The position numbers and the translations under genes are program-made. Positions 43,252 to 51,156 of a DNA stretch of 64,000 nt are shown here, piece after piece (position 1 is the stretch's first letter; each line of letters begins with the position of its first letter). The notes under the pieces were generated by a model. That model saw only the letters and a program-made list of their open reading frames with translations, had not been told where the DNA came from and made no database searches. This stretch comes from Streptomyces sp. RKAG290 (lineage in GTDB: Bacteria > Actinomycetota > Actinomycetes > Streptomycetales > Streptomycetaceae): contig NZ_JAJOZC010000001.1 in the NCBI RefSeq assembly GCF_023701695.1, positions 5,951,894 through 6,015,893 of the forward strand, read 5' to 3'.

Positions 43252-43980
43252 TCAGTACGCGCTGTCGACGTTGTCGATCGAGCCGTACTTGTCGGCGGCG
43301 TAGTTGGCCGCTGCCGTCAGGTTGGCGACCGGGTCGTACTGGCTGTGGGGGGTACCGCTCACGTGGTACGCGTCGAAGGTCGGCTTGATGATCTGGAGCA
43401 GACCGATCGACGGGACACCGTTGATGGCGTTGACGTCCCAGCCGTTCATGGCGTTCGGGTTGCCGCTGGACTCACGCATGATGTTGCGGTGCAGACCCTC
43501 GTACGTACCGGGGATGCCCTTGTCCTTCATGATGGACAGGGCCTCGTCGATCCAGCCGTCCAGGTTGTTCGCGTAGACGGGCTTACGGGCCTCGGAGCGG
43601 CTCGCGGCCTGCTTGCTGCGCTTGGCGGCGGCCTTCTTGGCCTTCGCCTTCTTCGCCTTCTTGGCCTTGGCCTCGGCCTTCTCCTTCACGGCCTCGGCCT
43701 TCTTGGCCTTGGCGGCGTCGGAGGCCTTCACCAGCTGCTCGGCGGTGGAGTGCTGCTCGATGATGCTGTTCTGAATGGTCTTGGCCTGCGGCGCGCCGGC
43801 GGCGGAAGCGAAGACCACCGGGGCGGCGGAGATTGCCTGCGGCTCGGTCTCGGCCTGTGCGTTACCGGGGACCAGGGACAAGGAGAGTGCCGCGGCGGCG
43901 ACGGCGGAGACGCCGGCGACGGAGAGCTTCTGGGTCTTGTTCAGGCGGCGGAGACGGCCGGGAATGCTGGACGCGGACAT
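43252..43980 (-). CDS. Secreted transglycosylase with SLT-type domain
   Basis: ATG 43980 starts MSASSIPGRLRRLNKTQKLS, a signal peptide with the core VAAAALSLSLVPGNAQA. After cleavage comes an Ala/Lys-rich linker (about 90-125, KAKKAEAVKEKAEAKAKKAK and similar) and then the SLT domain: NIMRESSGNPNAMNGWD (catalytic Glu), GLLQIIKPTFDAYH and a final YAADKYGSIDNVDSAY. Such enzymes cut peptidoglycan glycan strands. The lysine-rich linker probably binds the negatively charged wall. Total 242 residues. Confidence 0.9.
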   Translation of the reverse strand: MSASSIPGRLRRLNKTQKLSVAGVSAVAAAALSLSLVPGNAQAETEPQAISAAPVVFASAAGAPQAKTIQNSIIEQHSTAEQLVKASDAAKAKKAEAVKEKAEAKAKKAKKAKAKKAAAKRSKQAASRSEARKPVYANNLDGWIDEALSIMKDKGIPGTYEGLHRNIMRESSGNPNAMNGWDVNAINGVPSIGLLQIIKPTFDAYHVSGTPHSQYDPVANLTAAANYAADKYGSIDNVDSAY

Positions 43981-44066
43981 ACAGACGTACCTCTTCGAAT
44001 CGCGGAAGTCCTCACGGAGGACGAAGACGGGAAGCGACTGCGCATCTCCGTCGGGGACGAGTGCAA

Positions 44067-44095
44067 TTCTTAGCGGCGGCAAAATGCTGTGGCAA
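44067..44095 (-). promoter_or_regulatory. Candidate promoter of the transglycosylase gene
   Basis: On the minus strand TTGCCA (44090-44095), a 17-base spacer and TAAGAA (44067-44072) fit the vegetative sigma pattern, about 85 bases before the start codon. The leader has a small hairpin (GTCCTC-CGT-GAGGAC). Confidence 0.4.
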
Positions 44096-44292
44096 AGGTG
44101 TGACGTACGAAGCCGGGTAGTGGAACCGGGCCTCCCTCCCAGGGGGATATCGGAGCCCATGCCCACCCAAATCGCCCTTATGGGTCCACTAGCGGGCTTC
44201 GTAAGTGACGTGGGTCCTATGCGCGGCCTCACATCGGCCGGGTAACAAACTCACCGAACGTTGCACGAGCAATACGGAATGTGGCGTTCCGT

Positions 44293-45368
44293 TCAGCGTG
44301 GCGACCCGACGGGTGACTCCGGCGGGCCTGCCGGGAGCAGCAGATGGACATCCCCGAACTCGTGCCAGAGGTACCGCCGGCGCAGCGCCTCGGCATATCC
44401 GCAGCTCAGCGCCTGTGCACCCGCGATCGCCTCCAGCATCAGCAGGTGCGAGGCGGCCGGCTCGTGCAGCCCGGTCAGCAGCCCGTCCACCGCCCGTACG
44501 CCCCGCTGCGGCGTCACCACCAGATCCGTCCAGCCCGCGGCGGCCCGCACCACCCCGTCCGGCCCGGCGCAGGACTCCAGGGCGCGCACCGCCGTCGTCC
44601 CCACCGCGATCACCCGCCCGCCGCCCGCCCGTGCCGCGTTCGCCAGCCAGGCCGTCGCCCCCGGCACCTCGAAGCGCTCCGGGTAGGGCGGCTCGTGCGC
44701 CTCCACCGAGGCCACCCCGTGTGCAGCGTCAGCGGGGCGAACTGCACCCCTCGGCTCACCAGCGCCGCCACCAGCGCCGCGGTGAAGGGCCGGGCCGCGC
44801 TCGGCATCTCCGCCGAACCGCTCCCGTCGGCGGTGGGCAGCGCGAACACCGTCTGGTAGGCGGAGAGCGGCTGGTCCCGCTCCGTGTAGCCGTACCGGAT
44901 CGGCCGCCCGTGGCGGCGCAGCAGTCCGGGCACGTCGACCGAGGCCCGCGCCCACCACAGCCGGGCCCCCGCACCGGCCAGCGGCTCCTCCAGCACCAGC
45001 CGGGAGCCGCCCGGCAGCCGGACGGCCGCCCCTGCCGGCCCACCACGGCGCGGCGCCGTCGCCCCGGCCCCGTCCGGCCGCCGCAGCTCCACCGCCCAGC
45101 GCCCGTCCTCACCCCGGGTCGAGAAGTGCACCACCACGCGGTCACCGCCCACCCGCCCGTTCACCGCGGCGGCGAGCGTCGGGGAGGTGTTGACCACCAG
45201 CACGTCGCCGGCCCGCAGCTGACCCGCCAGCTCCCGGAACGCGTGGTGGGACACCTCCCGCCCCCGCGACACCAGCAGCCGTACGTCGTCCCTCCCGGTA
45301 CCCCGCTGCTCGGCGGGCACCCGTGCCGACAGCTCAGCGGGCACCCGGAGCGCGTCGAGGGCGGTCAC
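44293..45368 (-). pseudogene. queA: QueA-like S-adenosylmethionine:tRNA ribosyltransferase-isomerase, frameshifted
   Basis: GTG 45368 starts MTALDALRVPAELSARVPAE. The first frame includes the QueA blocks VSRGREVSHHAFRELAGQLR, GDVLVVNTSPTLAAAVNGR and YGYTERDQPLSAYQTVFALP. At the C4 run 44715-44718 one missing base breaks it; restored, the sequence reads FAPLTLHTGVASVEAHEPPY and runs to the stop at 44293. The full protein is about 358 residues. QueA adds the epoxy-cyclopentane precursor in queuosine synthesis. It is coupled by a GTGA overlap to the SDR upstream, an unusual partner. Confidence 0.85.
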
Positions 45369-46093
45369 CGCTCCGCCCCGGCCGTGATGTCCGCCCCGGC
45401 CGTCCGCAGCAGTGCGGGCGCCGCATAGCGGCCGCTCGGCGGCCGCAGGTCCAGCAGCCGCAGGAACGCGGGCGCCACATCCGCCGGGTCCGGCCGGGGA
45501 CTGTCGTCGTCCGGCACCGCCGCCGCGTAGAGCGCGGTCCGCATGTCACCCGGATCGACGGACCACACCCGCAGCTGCGGCTCCTCCGCCGCCAGCACCG
45601 CGGCCAGCTGGTCGAGCGCGGCCTTCGACGCCCCGTAACCGCCCCAGGTCGGGTACGCCTCCGCCGCCGCGTCCGAACTCACCACCACGACCGCACCCGC
45701 CGCCGCGGACCGCAGCAGCGGCAAGGTCTCCTGCAGCAGACCGAGCGCCGCCACCACATTGGTCTCCAGCGCCTGCCGCAGGCCGGCCGGTGCCAGCGCG
45801 TCCAGCCGTACGAGGGGCTCGGCGCCCAGCGCGCTCGCGTTGCTCACCAGCAGATCGAGCCCGCCCAGTGCCCCGGCCGCCACGGCCAGCTCCGCCCGGT
45901 GTCCGGCATCGGTGACATCACCGGCGAGGGCCACCACCCGCGTCCCGTACCGGCCCCGCAGCTCCTTCGCCGTCTCCTCCAGCGCCCCGGCCGTCCTGGC
46001 GTCCAGCACCAGATCCCAGCCCCGCCCGGCGAGTGCGTCCCCCAGCGCCCGGCCCAGCCCCTTGGAAGCACCCGTAATCAATGCGACAGACAT
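45365..46093 (-). CDS. SDR-family oxidoreductase
   Basis: ATG 46093 starts MSVALITGASKGLGRALGDA (NAD(P) motif). The 242-residue protein has LVSNASALGAEPLVRL, the active site GYGASKAALDQLAAVLAA (YxxxK present) and a divergent C-terminus. GAAGGGG lies upstream. It overlaps the queA-like start by 4 bases, so it is co-translated with it. The substrate is unknown. Confidence 0.9.
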   Translation of the reverse strand: MSVALITGASKGLGRALGDALAGRGWDLVLDARTAGALEETAKELRGRYGTRVVALAGDVTDAGHRAELAVAAGALGGLDLLVSNASALGAEPLVRLDALAPAGLRQALETNVVAALGLLQETLPLLRSAAAGAVVVVSSDAAAEAYPTWGGYGASKAALDQLAAVLAAEEPQLRVWSVDPGDMRTALYAAAVPDDDSPRPDPADVAPAFLRLLDLRPPSGRYAAPALLRTAGADITAGAER

Positions 46094-46226
46094 GTCAACC
46101 GTCCCCTTCGAACCGCCGAGCAGCCTCGTGGACCGGCCACGGGCCCGCCCCGGACACCCCCAACCTAGGAACCTCCGCCCACGACGCGCCTCGTTCCCGG
46201 GGCGCACCACGGCAAGGCACTTCGAC

Positions 46227-46253
46227 CTAGGGCCGTTCGTCCGGAGGCCCTAG
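46227..46253. promoter_or_regulatory. Inverted repeat CTAGGGCC-N11-GGCCCTAG before the kinase gene
   Basis: Two perfect 8-base arms lie 70 bases before the GAF-kinase start, in the spacer between divergent genes. The centre resembles one arm of the dispersed hairpin element seen at 35672 and 50447, so it may be a remnant of that element rather than an operator. Confidence 0.35.
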
Positions 46254-46322
46254 TCCCTGCGCCCTGATCAGGGCCGTCCACAGGCCGATACGGGTCCGGC
46301 GGGCCGCCGGTACGGTGAGCCC

Positions 46323-47468
46323 ATGAGTCATCGCCCACCGTCGGGCCTCGCAGCGGTGAGTACCGCGCTCCTCGCCATGAGCCGGCACCTCGAAATGCGG
46401 GACGTCCTGAAGACGATCGTCGCCTCGGCCCGCGAACTCCTGGACGCCGAGTACGCGGCGCTCGGGGTTCCCGACGACCACGGCGGCTTCGCCCAGTTCG
46501 TCGTCGACGGGGTCAGCGACGAGCAGTGGAAGGCCATCGGCCCGCTTCCCCGGCAGCACGGCATCCTCGCCGCGATGCTCCACGAGGCGAAGCCCGAGCG
46601 CCTCGCCGACGTCCGCGAGGACCCGCGTTTCGAGGGCTGGCCGGCCGCCCACCCCGACATGTCCGACTTCCTGGGCCTGCCCATCAGGGACGGCGACGAG
46701 ATCATCGGCGCCCTCTTCCTCGCCAACAAGCGCTGCCCGAAGCCACAGGGCGGCTGCGGCTTCACCGCCGAGGACGAGGAACTGCTCTCGATCCTCGCCC
46801 AGCACGCCGCGATCGCCCTCACCAACGCCCGGCTGTACGAGCGCAGCCGCGAGCTCACCATCGCCGAGGAACGCTCCCGCCTCGCCCACGAGCTGCACGA
46901 CGCGGTCAGCCAGAAGCTCTTCTCGCTGCGCCTCACCGCCCAGGCGGCGGCCGCCCTCGTGGACCGCGACCCGGCCCGCGCCAAGGGCGAGCTCCAGCAG
47001 GTCGCAGCCCTGGCCGCGGAGGCGGTCGACGAACTGCGTGCCGCCGTCGTCGAACTGCGGCCCGCCGCGCTCGACGAGGACGGCCTGATCGCCACCCTCC
47101 GTACCCAGATCCAGGTACTGGACCGCGCCCACGAGGCCCGCGTCACCTTCGAGAGCCTGGGCGTGAGGGCGCTGCCCGCCGCTCAGGAGGAGGCACTGCT
47201 CCGGGTCTCCCAGGAGGCCCTGCACAACGCCCTGCGCCACTCGGGAGCCGCGCACGTGGACGTCACCCTGGCCCGCAGCGACGCCGGCACGGTGCTGCGG
47301 ATCACCGACGACGGCCGCGGTTTCGAACCGTCGGCCACCCGCCGGGCCGGCCGGCACCTGGGCCTGGTCTCGATGCGGGACCGCGCGAGCGGTGTCGGCG
47401 GAGAACTCACCGTTGAATCGGCGCCCGGCAAGGGCACCACGATCGAGATGGAGGTACCCGGTGGCTGA
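46323..47468 (+). CDS. GAF-domain sensor histidine kinase (NarL-type partner)
   Basis: The 381-residue protein has an N-terminal GAF domain (LLDAEYAALGVPDDHGGFAQ; LGLPIRDGDEIIGALFLANK) and a HisKA_3 kinase: the H-box is AEERSRLAHELHDAVSQKLF, with N-box EALHNALRHSGA and G-box ITDDGRGFEP. No membrane helix is present, so it senses a cytosolic signal, perhaps redox or haem as in DevS-type relatives, though no haem ligand is proved. Its stop overlaps the response regulator. Confidence 0.93.
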   Translation: MSHRPPSGLAAVSTALLAMSRHLEMRDVLKTIVASARELLDAEYAALGVPDDHGGFAQFVVDGVSDEQWKAIGPLPRQHGILAAMLHEAKPERLADVREDPRFEGWPAAHPDMSDFLGLPIRDGDEIIGALFLANKRCPKPQGGCGFTAEDEELLSILAQHAAIALTNARLYERSRELTIAEERSRLAHELHDAVSQKLFSLRLTAQAAAALVDRDPARAKGELQQVAALAAEAVDELRAAVVELRPAALDEDGLIATLRTQIQVLDRAHEARVTFESLGVRALPAAQEEALLRVSQEALHNALRHSGAAHVDVTLARSDAGTVLRITDDGRGFEPSATRRAGRHLGLVSMRDRASGVGGELTVESAPGKGTTIEMEVPGG

Positions 47469-48105
47469 CAGGATCATCAGGGTGCTGCTGGTCGACGACC
47501 ACCAGGTGGTCCGCCGCGGTCTGCGTACGTTCCTGGAGATCCAGGACGACATAGAGGTCGTGGGGGAGGCCTCAGACGGCGCCGAAGGGGTGGCCAGGAC
47601 CGAGGAGCTGCGCCCCGACGTGGTGCTGATGGACATCAAGATGCCGGGCACCGACGGCATCGAGGCGCTCCGCAAGCTCCGTGAGCTGGCGAACCCGGCC
47701 AAGGTGCTGATCGTCACCAGCTTCACCGAACAGCGCACGGTGGTCCCCGCGCTGCGGGCCGGCGCCTCCGGCTACGTGTACAAGGACGTCGACCCGGACG
47801 CACTGGCCGGCGCCATCCGCTCGGTGTACGCGGGACACGTCCTGCTCCAGCCGGAGGTGGCCGGAGCACTGCTCGCCCAGGACGACCCGGGCAGCGGTAC
47901 GGGCCGGGGGAGCACCCTCACCGAACGGGAGCGGGAAGTGCTGGGCCTGATCGCAGACGGCCGCTCCAACCGGGAGATCGCGCGGGCGCTGGTCCTCTCC
48001 GAGAAGACCGTCAAGACGCACGTGTCGAACATCCTGATGAAGCTCGATCTGTCGGACCGCACCCAGGCCGCGCTCTGGGCCGTCCGGCACGGGGCGGCGG
48101 GCTGA
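47461..48105 (+). CDS. NarL/FixJ-family response regulator
   Basis: GTG 47461 follows GGAGG and lies 8 bases inside the kinase gene. The 214-residue protein has a receiver domain (VLLVDDHQVVRRGLRTFLE; phospho-Asp in VVLMDIKMPGTDG) and a LuxR HTH (LTEREREVLGLIADGRSNRE, EKTVKTHVSNILMKL). With the preceding kinase it forms a two-component system. The chaplin gene chpE lies 147 bases downstream and could be a target, by position only. Confidence 0.94.
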   Translation: MADRIIRVLLVDDHQVVRRGLRTFLEIQDDIEVVGEASDGAEGVARTEELRPDVVLMDIKMPGTDGIEALRKLRELANPAKVLIVTSFTEQRTVVPALRAGASGYVYKDVDPDALAGAIRSVYAGHVLLQPEVAGALLAQDDPGSGTGRGSTLTEREREVLGLIADGRSNREIARALVLSEKTVKTHVSNILMKLDLSDRTQAALWAVRHGAAG

Positions 48106-48159
48106 CCGGGAGCCGCAGCGGACCCTTTCCACCGGGCTGAGATTCATACTGTCGGGTGT

Positions 48160-48240
48160 ATGTCACTCGAACGGCGCATCCTCTGTGGCGCCGGGGCGTT
48201 CTTCATGGCGTGCTGCGGCGGCTGGCCGCAGCGACGCTAG
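48160..48240 (+). CDS. Candidate 26-residue leader ORF before chpE
   Basis: ATG 48160 opens MSLERRILCGAGAFFMACCG and stops with TAG at 48238, inside the AGGAGG of chpE. A CATACT -10-like box (48145-48150) ten bases before the ATG would allow leaderless translation. A 7-bp hairpin (48213-48219 with 48225-48231) lies just before the chpE ribosome site. Coupling of leader translation with chpE is possible, but there is no protein-level evidence. Confidence 0.35.
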   Translation: MSLERRILCGAGAFFMACCGGWPQRR

Positions 48241-48252
48241 GAGGATCCTGAA

Positions 48253-48504
48253 GTGAAGAACCTGAAGAAGGCCGCTGCCGTCACCATGATCGCCGGTGGC
48301 CTCATCGCCGCCGGTGCCGGCGCGGCCTCCGCCACCGGGCACAGCAGCGCGGACGCCCGCGGTGTCGCGGCCCACTCCCCGGGCGTGGCCAGCGGCAACC
48401 TCGTCCAGGTCCCGGTGCACATCCCGGTGAACGTGGTCGGCAACACCGTCAACGTGATCGGCCTGCTCAACCCGGCCTTCGGCAACCTCGGCCTGAACGG
48501 CTGA
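48253..48504 (+). CDS. chpE: Short chaplin ChpE (hydrophobic aerial-growth protein)
   Basis: GTG 48253 follows AGGAGG by 8 bases. The 83-residue precursor has a signal peptide (MKNLKKAAAVTMIAGGLIAA, cut after ASA) and one chaplin domain, SPGVASGNLVQVPVHIPVN then VVGNTVNVIGLLNPAFGN. The two cysteines of most chaplins are absent, which matches ChpE. Chaplins assemble amyloid-like films that let aerial hyphae leave the water surface. It lies behind the kinase/regulator pair. Confidence 0.93.
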   Translation: MKNLKKAAAVTMIAGGLIAAGAGAASATGHSSADARGVAAHSPGVASGNLVQVPVHIPVNVVGNTVNVIGLLNPAFGNLGLNG

Positions 48505-48673
48505 CGCCTCGCACCCTCCGCAATGCCGCCGGCCGACCCGCACCAGGGCCCGCCCGGCGGCATCGCCGCATCCGCATCCCCCCACTCACCTCAAGCCCGC
48601 CGGCGATTGGGGGCGGCGTTTCAGCCCGCCCGGCGATCGAGGGCAGAGCGGCCCCCGGCCGCCCGGGGCACCC

Positions 48674-49453
48674 CTACCGCGCCCGCTCCTCCACATACGC
48701 GTTGTACGCGGCAACCTGCGCCCGCCGAGCCACCCGCTCCACCGGCCGCAGCGCATCCCCCCGCGCCGCCATCTCCGACGCGCTCACCGCCCCGCCGGGC
48801 CCGTTCTCGTACGCCACCGAGACCAGCAGCCCCACCCGCTGCGCCAGCTCCAGCACCCGCACCGCCCGCGGCGGATATCCCGGAGCGAGCACCTCGCGCC
48901 CCCGCTCCGCCCGCGCCCGGTACGCGTCCACCGCCGCCTCGGCCACCGGCCCGGACCCGGCCACGTCGAGCCGCGACAGCACCGCCGTCGCATCCCGCAG
49001 CGCCTCGGCGAGCTCCCGCTCCGCCTCGCCCAGCGACGGCACATCCGCCGGCGGGGCCTCCCGCACATCCAGGCAGTGCCACGCCACCTCGACGTGCCGA
49101 TCCCCGGCGGGCCCCGCCTCGCGCACCTCGGGCACCAGCCCGTACGGCGCACCGTAGGTGACCACCGCCTCCTCGGCCTCCAGCGCCCTGGCATTGAACT
49201 CCGCGGGTCCGCTGAGCCCCAGCGGATGACCGGGGACCGGCAGAGCGACCCGGAAACCGGTCACCCCGAACCCCCGCAGCCGCCCCAGCGCGAGGGTGAG
49301 ACCGACCGGCCCCGCCTCACCCGGCAGCCCCTCGACGCGGTGCACCGCGTCCTCCCCGACAATGGCGAGCGCCGCGTCGTCCGGCGAGACGAGTCCGGCC
49401 AGCAGTGCGTTGCCCCAAGCGGCCAGCAGCCCTGAGCGTGGTTCCGAAAGCAT
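48674..49453 (-). CDS. Conserved hypothetical actinobacterial protein
   Basis: A 259-residue soluble protein, MLSEPRSGLLAAWGNALLAG, with an alpha-beta N-terminal half (GLTLALGRLRGFGVTGFRVA, FNARALEAEEAVVTYGAPYG) and a helical C-terminal half (RELAEALRDATAVLSRLDVA). No domain is recognised. It is a single gene between chpE and the ABC ATPase. Confidence 0.78.
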   Translation of the reverse strand: MLSEPRSGLLAAWGNALLAGLVSPDDAALAIVGEDAVHRVEGLPGEAGPVGLTLALGRLRGFGVTGFRVALPVPGHPLGLSGPAEFNARALEAEEAVVTYGAPYGLVPEVREAGPAGDRHVEVAWHCLDVREAPPADVPSLGEAERELAEALRDATAVLSRLDVAGSGPVAEAAVDAYRARAERGREVLAPGYPPRAVRVLELAQRVGLLVSVAYENGPGGAVSASEMAARGDALRPVERVARRAQVAAYNAYVEERAR

Positions 49454-49651
49454 GGCAACAGCCTAGGGAACGGACCCGGCACCTGTCCTCACCCTCCCAG
49501 GAACCGGTCTCCGGCCGGGCGGGGACCGTACGACAACGGGCGACGACGGGCCCAGCGCCTGAAGCACTCGTGCAGTGGCGTAGGTTTTCCCTGGGAGCTG
49601 TGCCCACAGGCACGCGACGATCTCGAAACTGCATGGGGAGACAACGCGCTC

Positions 49652-50449
49652 ATGAGCGATGTACTGGAGCTGGTGGACGTATCCGTGGTCCGCGACGGAC
49701 GCGCTCTGGTGGACGACGTCTCCTGGTCGGTCAAGGAGGGGGAGCGCTGGGTCATCCTCGGCCCGAACGGCGCCGGCAAGACCACGCTCCTCAACGTCGC
49801 GTCCAGCTACCTCTTCCCGACCAAGGGCAGCGCCACGGTCCTGGGCGAACTGCTCGGCGGCGTCGGCACCGACGTCTTCGACCTGCGCCCCCGCATCGGT
49901 ATCGCGGGCGTCGCCATGGCGGAGAAGCTTCCCAAGCGCCAGACGGTCCTGCAGACGGTGCTCACCGCCGCCTACGGCATGACCGCCACCTGGAACGAGA
50001 ACTACGACAAGGTCGACGAGGACCGCGCCCGCGCCTTCCTCGACCGGCTCGGCATGACCGACTACCTCGACCGGAAGTTCGGCACCCTCTCCGAGGGCGA
50101 GCGCAAGCGCACCCTGATCGCCCGCGCGATGATGACCGACCCCGAACTGCTGCTCCTGGACGAGCCCGCGGCCGGTCTCGACCTCGGCGGCCGCGAGGAC
50201 CTGGTCCGCCGTCTCGGCCGGCTGGCCCGCGACCCGTACGCCCCCTCCATGATCATGGTCACGCACCATGTCGAGGAGATCGCGCCCGGCTTCACCCACG
50301 TCCTGATGATCCGCCAGGGCAAGGTGCTCGCCGCGGGCCCCATGGAGACCGAGCTCAGCTCCCGCAACCTCTCCCTCTGCTTCGGGCTGCCGCTCGTCGT
50401 CGAGCACACCGGCGACCGCTACACCGCCCGCGGACTGCCGCTCTCCTAG
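49652..50449 (+). CDS. ABC transporter ATP-binding protein
   Basis: A 265-residue ATPase with Walker A LGPNGAGKTTLL, the variant signature LSEGERKR (Glu for the second Gly of LSGGE), Walker B LLLLDEPAAGLD and a switch His in MVTHHVEEI. No permease gene is next to it, so its membrane partner lies elsewhere. The stop overlaps the start of a dispersed hairpin element. Confidence 0.9.
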   Translation: MSDVLELVDVSVVRDGRALVDDVSWSVKEGERWVILGPNGAGKTTLLNVASSYLFPTKGSATVLGELLGGVGTDVFDLRPRIGIAGVAMAEKLPKRQTVLQTVLTAAYGMTATWNENYDKVDEDRARAFLDRLGMTDYLDRKFGTLSEGERKRTLIARAMMTDPELLLLDEPAAGLDLGGREDLVRRLGRLARDPYAPSMIMVTHHVEEIAPGFTHVLMIRQGKVLAAGPMETELSSRNLSLCFGLPLVVEHTGDRYTARGLPLS

Positions 50450-50488
50450 GGCTCTCGTTCGGAAGGCCTGATCCGAACGAAAGGCCCC
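50447..50488. repeat. Dispersed intergenic hairpin element, copy 2
   Basis: TAGGGCTCTCGTTCGGA (50447-50463) pairs loosely with TGATCCGAACGAAAGGCCCC (50469-50488). Arm sequence and the overlap with a TAG stop match copy 1 at 35672-35749. Confidence 0.55.
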
Positions 50489-50571
50489 AGGGCCGTTCGG
50501 CCGCCGCCCGCCTCAACCCCCGTCCGCCCGCGCCCTGTCGGCGAAGGCGTTCGCGGTCATACGATGACCAC

Positions 50572-51000
50572 GTGGAAATCGATGCGTGGGTGTGGTGGCT
50601 GATCGGCGCGGTGGGGCTGGGCATCCCGCTCGTCCTGACCGCCATGCCCGAGTTCGGCATGTTCGCCGTCGGAGCGGTCGGCGCGGCGGTCGTCGCGGCA
50701 CTCGGCGGCGGAATCGTGGCCCAGGTACTGGTCTTCGTCGTCATCTCGGTGGCGTTGATCGCCGTCGTCCGCCCGATCGCCAACCGGCATCGCGCCGGCC
50801 GGCCGCATCTGGCCACCGGCATCGACGCGCTGAAGGGCCGTCAAGCCGTCGTTCTGGAACGGGTCACCGGTGACGGCGGCCGCATCAAACTGGCCGGAGA
50901 GATCTGGTCGGCGCGCGCCCTCGACGCGGAACTGAGCTACGAACCAGGCCAACAGGTCGATGTCGTCGACATCGACGGAGCGACGGCCGTCGTCATGTGA
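50572..51000 (+). CDS. NfeD-family membrane protein
   Basis: A 142-residue protein starting at GTG 50572, six bases after a TACGAT -10-like box, so it may be leaderless; no ribosome site is seen. It has helices (VWWLIGAVGLGIPLVLTAMP; GAVGAAVVAALGGGIVAQVL; FVVISVALIAVVRPIA) and a C-terminal OB-fold domain (GRQAVVLERVTGDGGRIKLA). NfeD proteins partner with SPFH proteins in membrane microdomains; the SPFH gene follows. Confidence 0.9.
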   Translation: MEIDAWVWWLIGAVGLGIPLVLTAMPEFGMFAVGAVGAAVVAALGGGIVAQVLVFVVISVALIAVVRPIANRHRAGRPHLATGIDALKGRQAVVLERVTGDGGRIKLAGEIWSARALDAELSYEPGQQVDVVDIDGATAVVM

Positions 51001-51156
51001 CCGAACTGCCCACGCGACGGCACCCGTTCTGTCAGACTCGATGTCGATCATCATGAGAACCGGACGGTACGACAACCGGCCCGGACCACGGACCCTCATA
51101 CGATCTCGACCTCGATCATCGCGATCCGTCGGCAACCGAAGGACACGAGGAACACG

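Noticed and set aside
43981..44240. Cyclic-di-AMP (ydaO) riboswitch before the transglycosylase
   Set aside because: Such elements occur before Streptomyces wall hydrolases, but I could not see the conserved core here.
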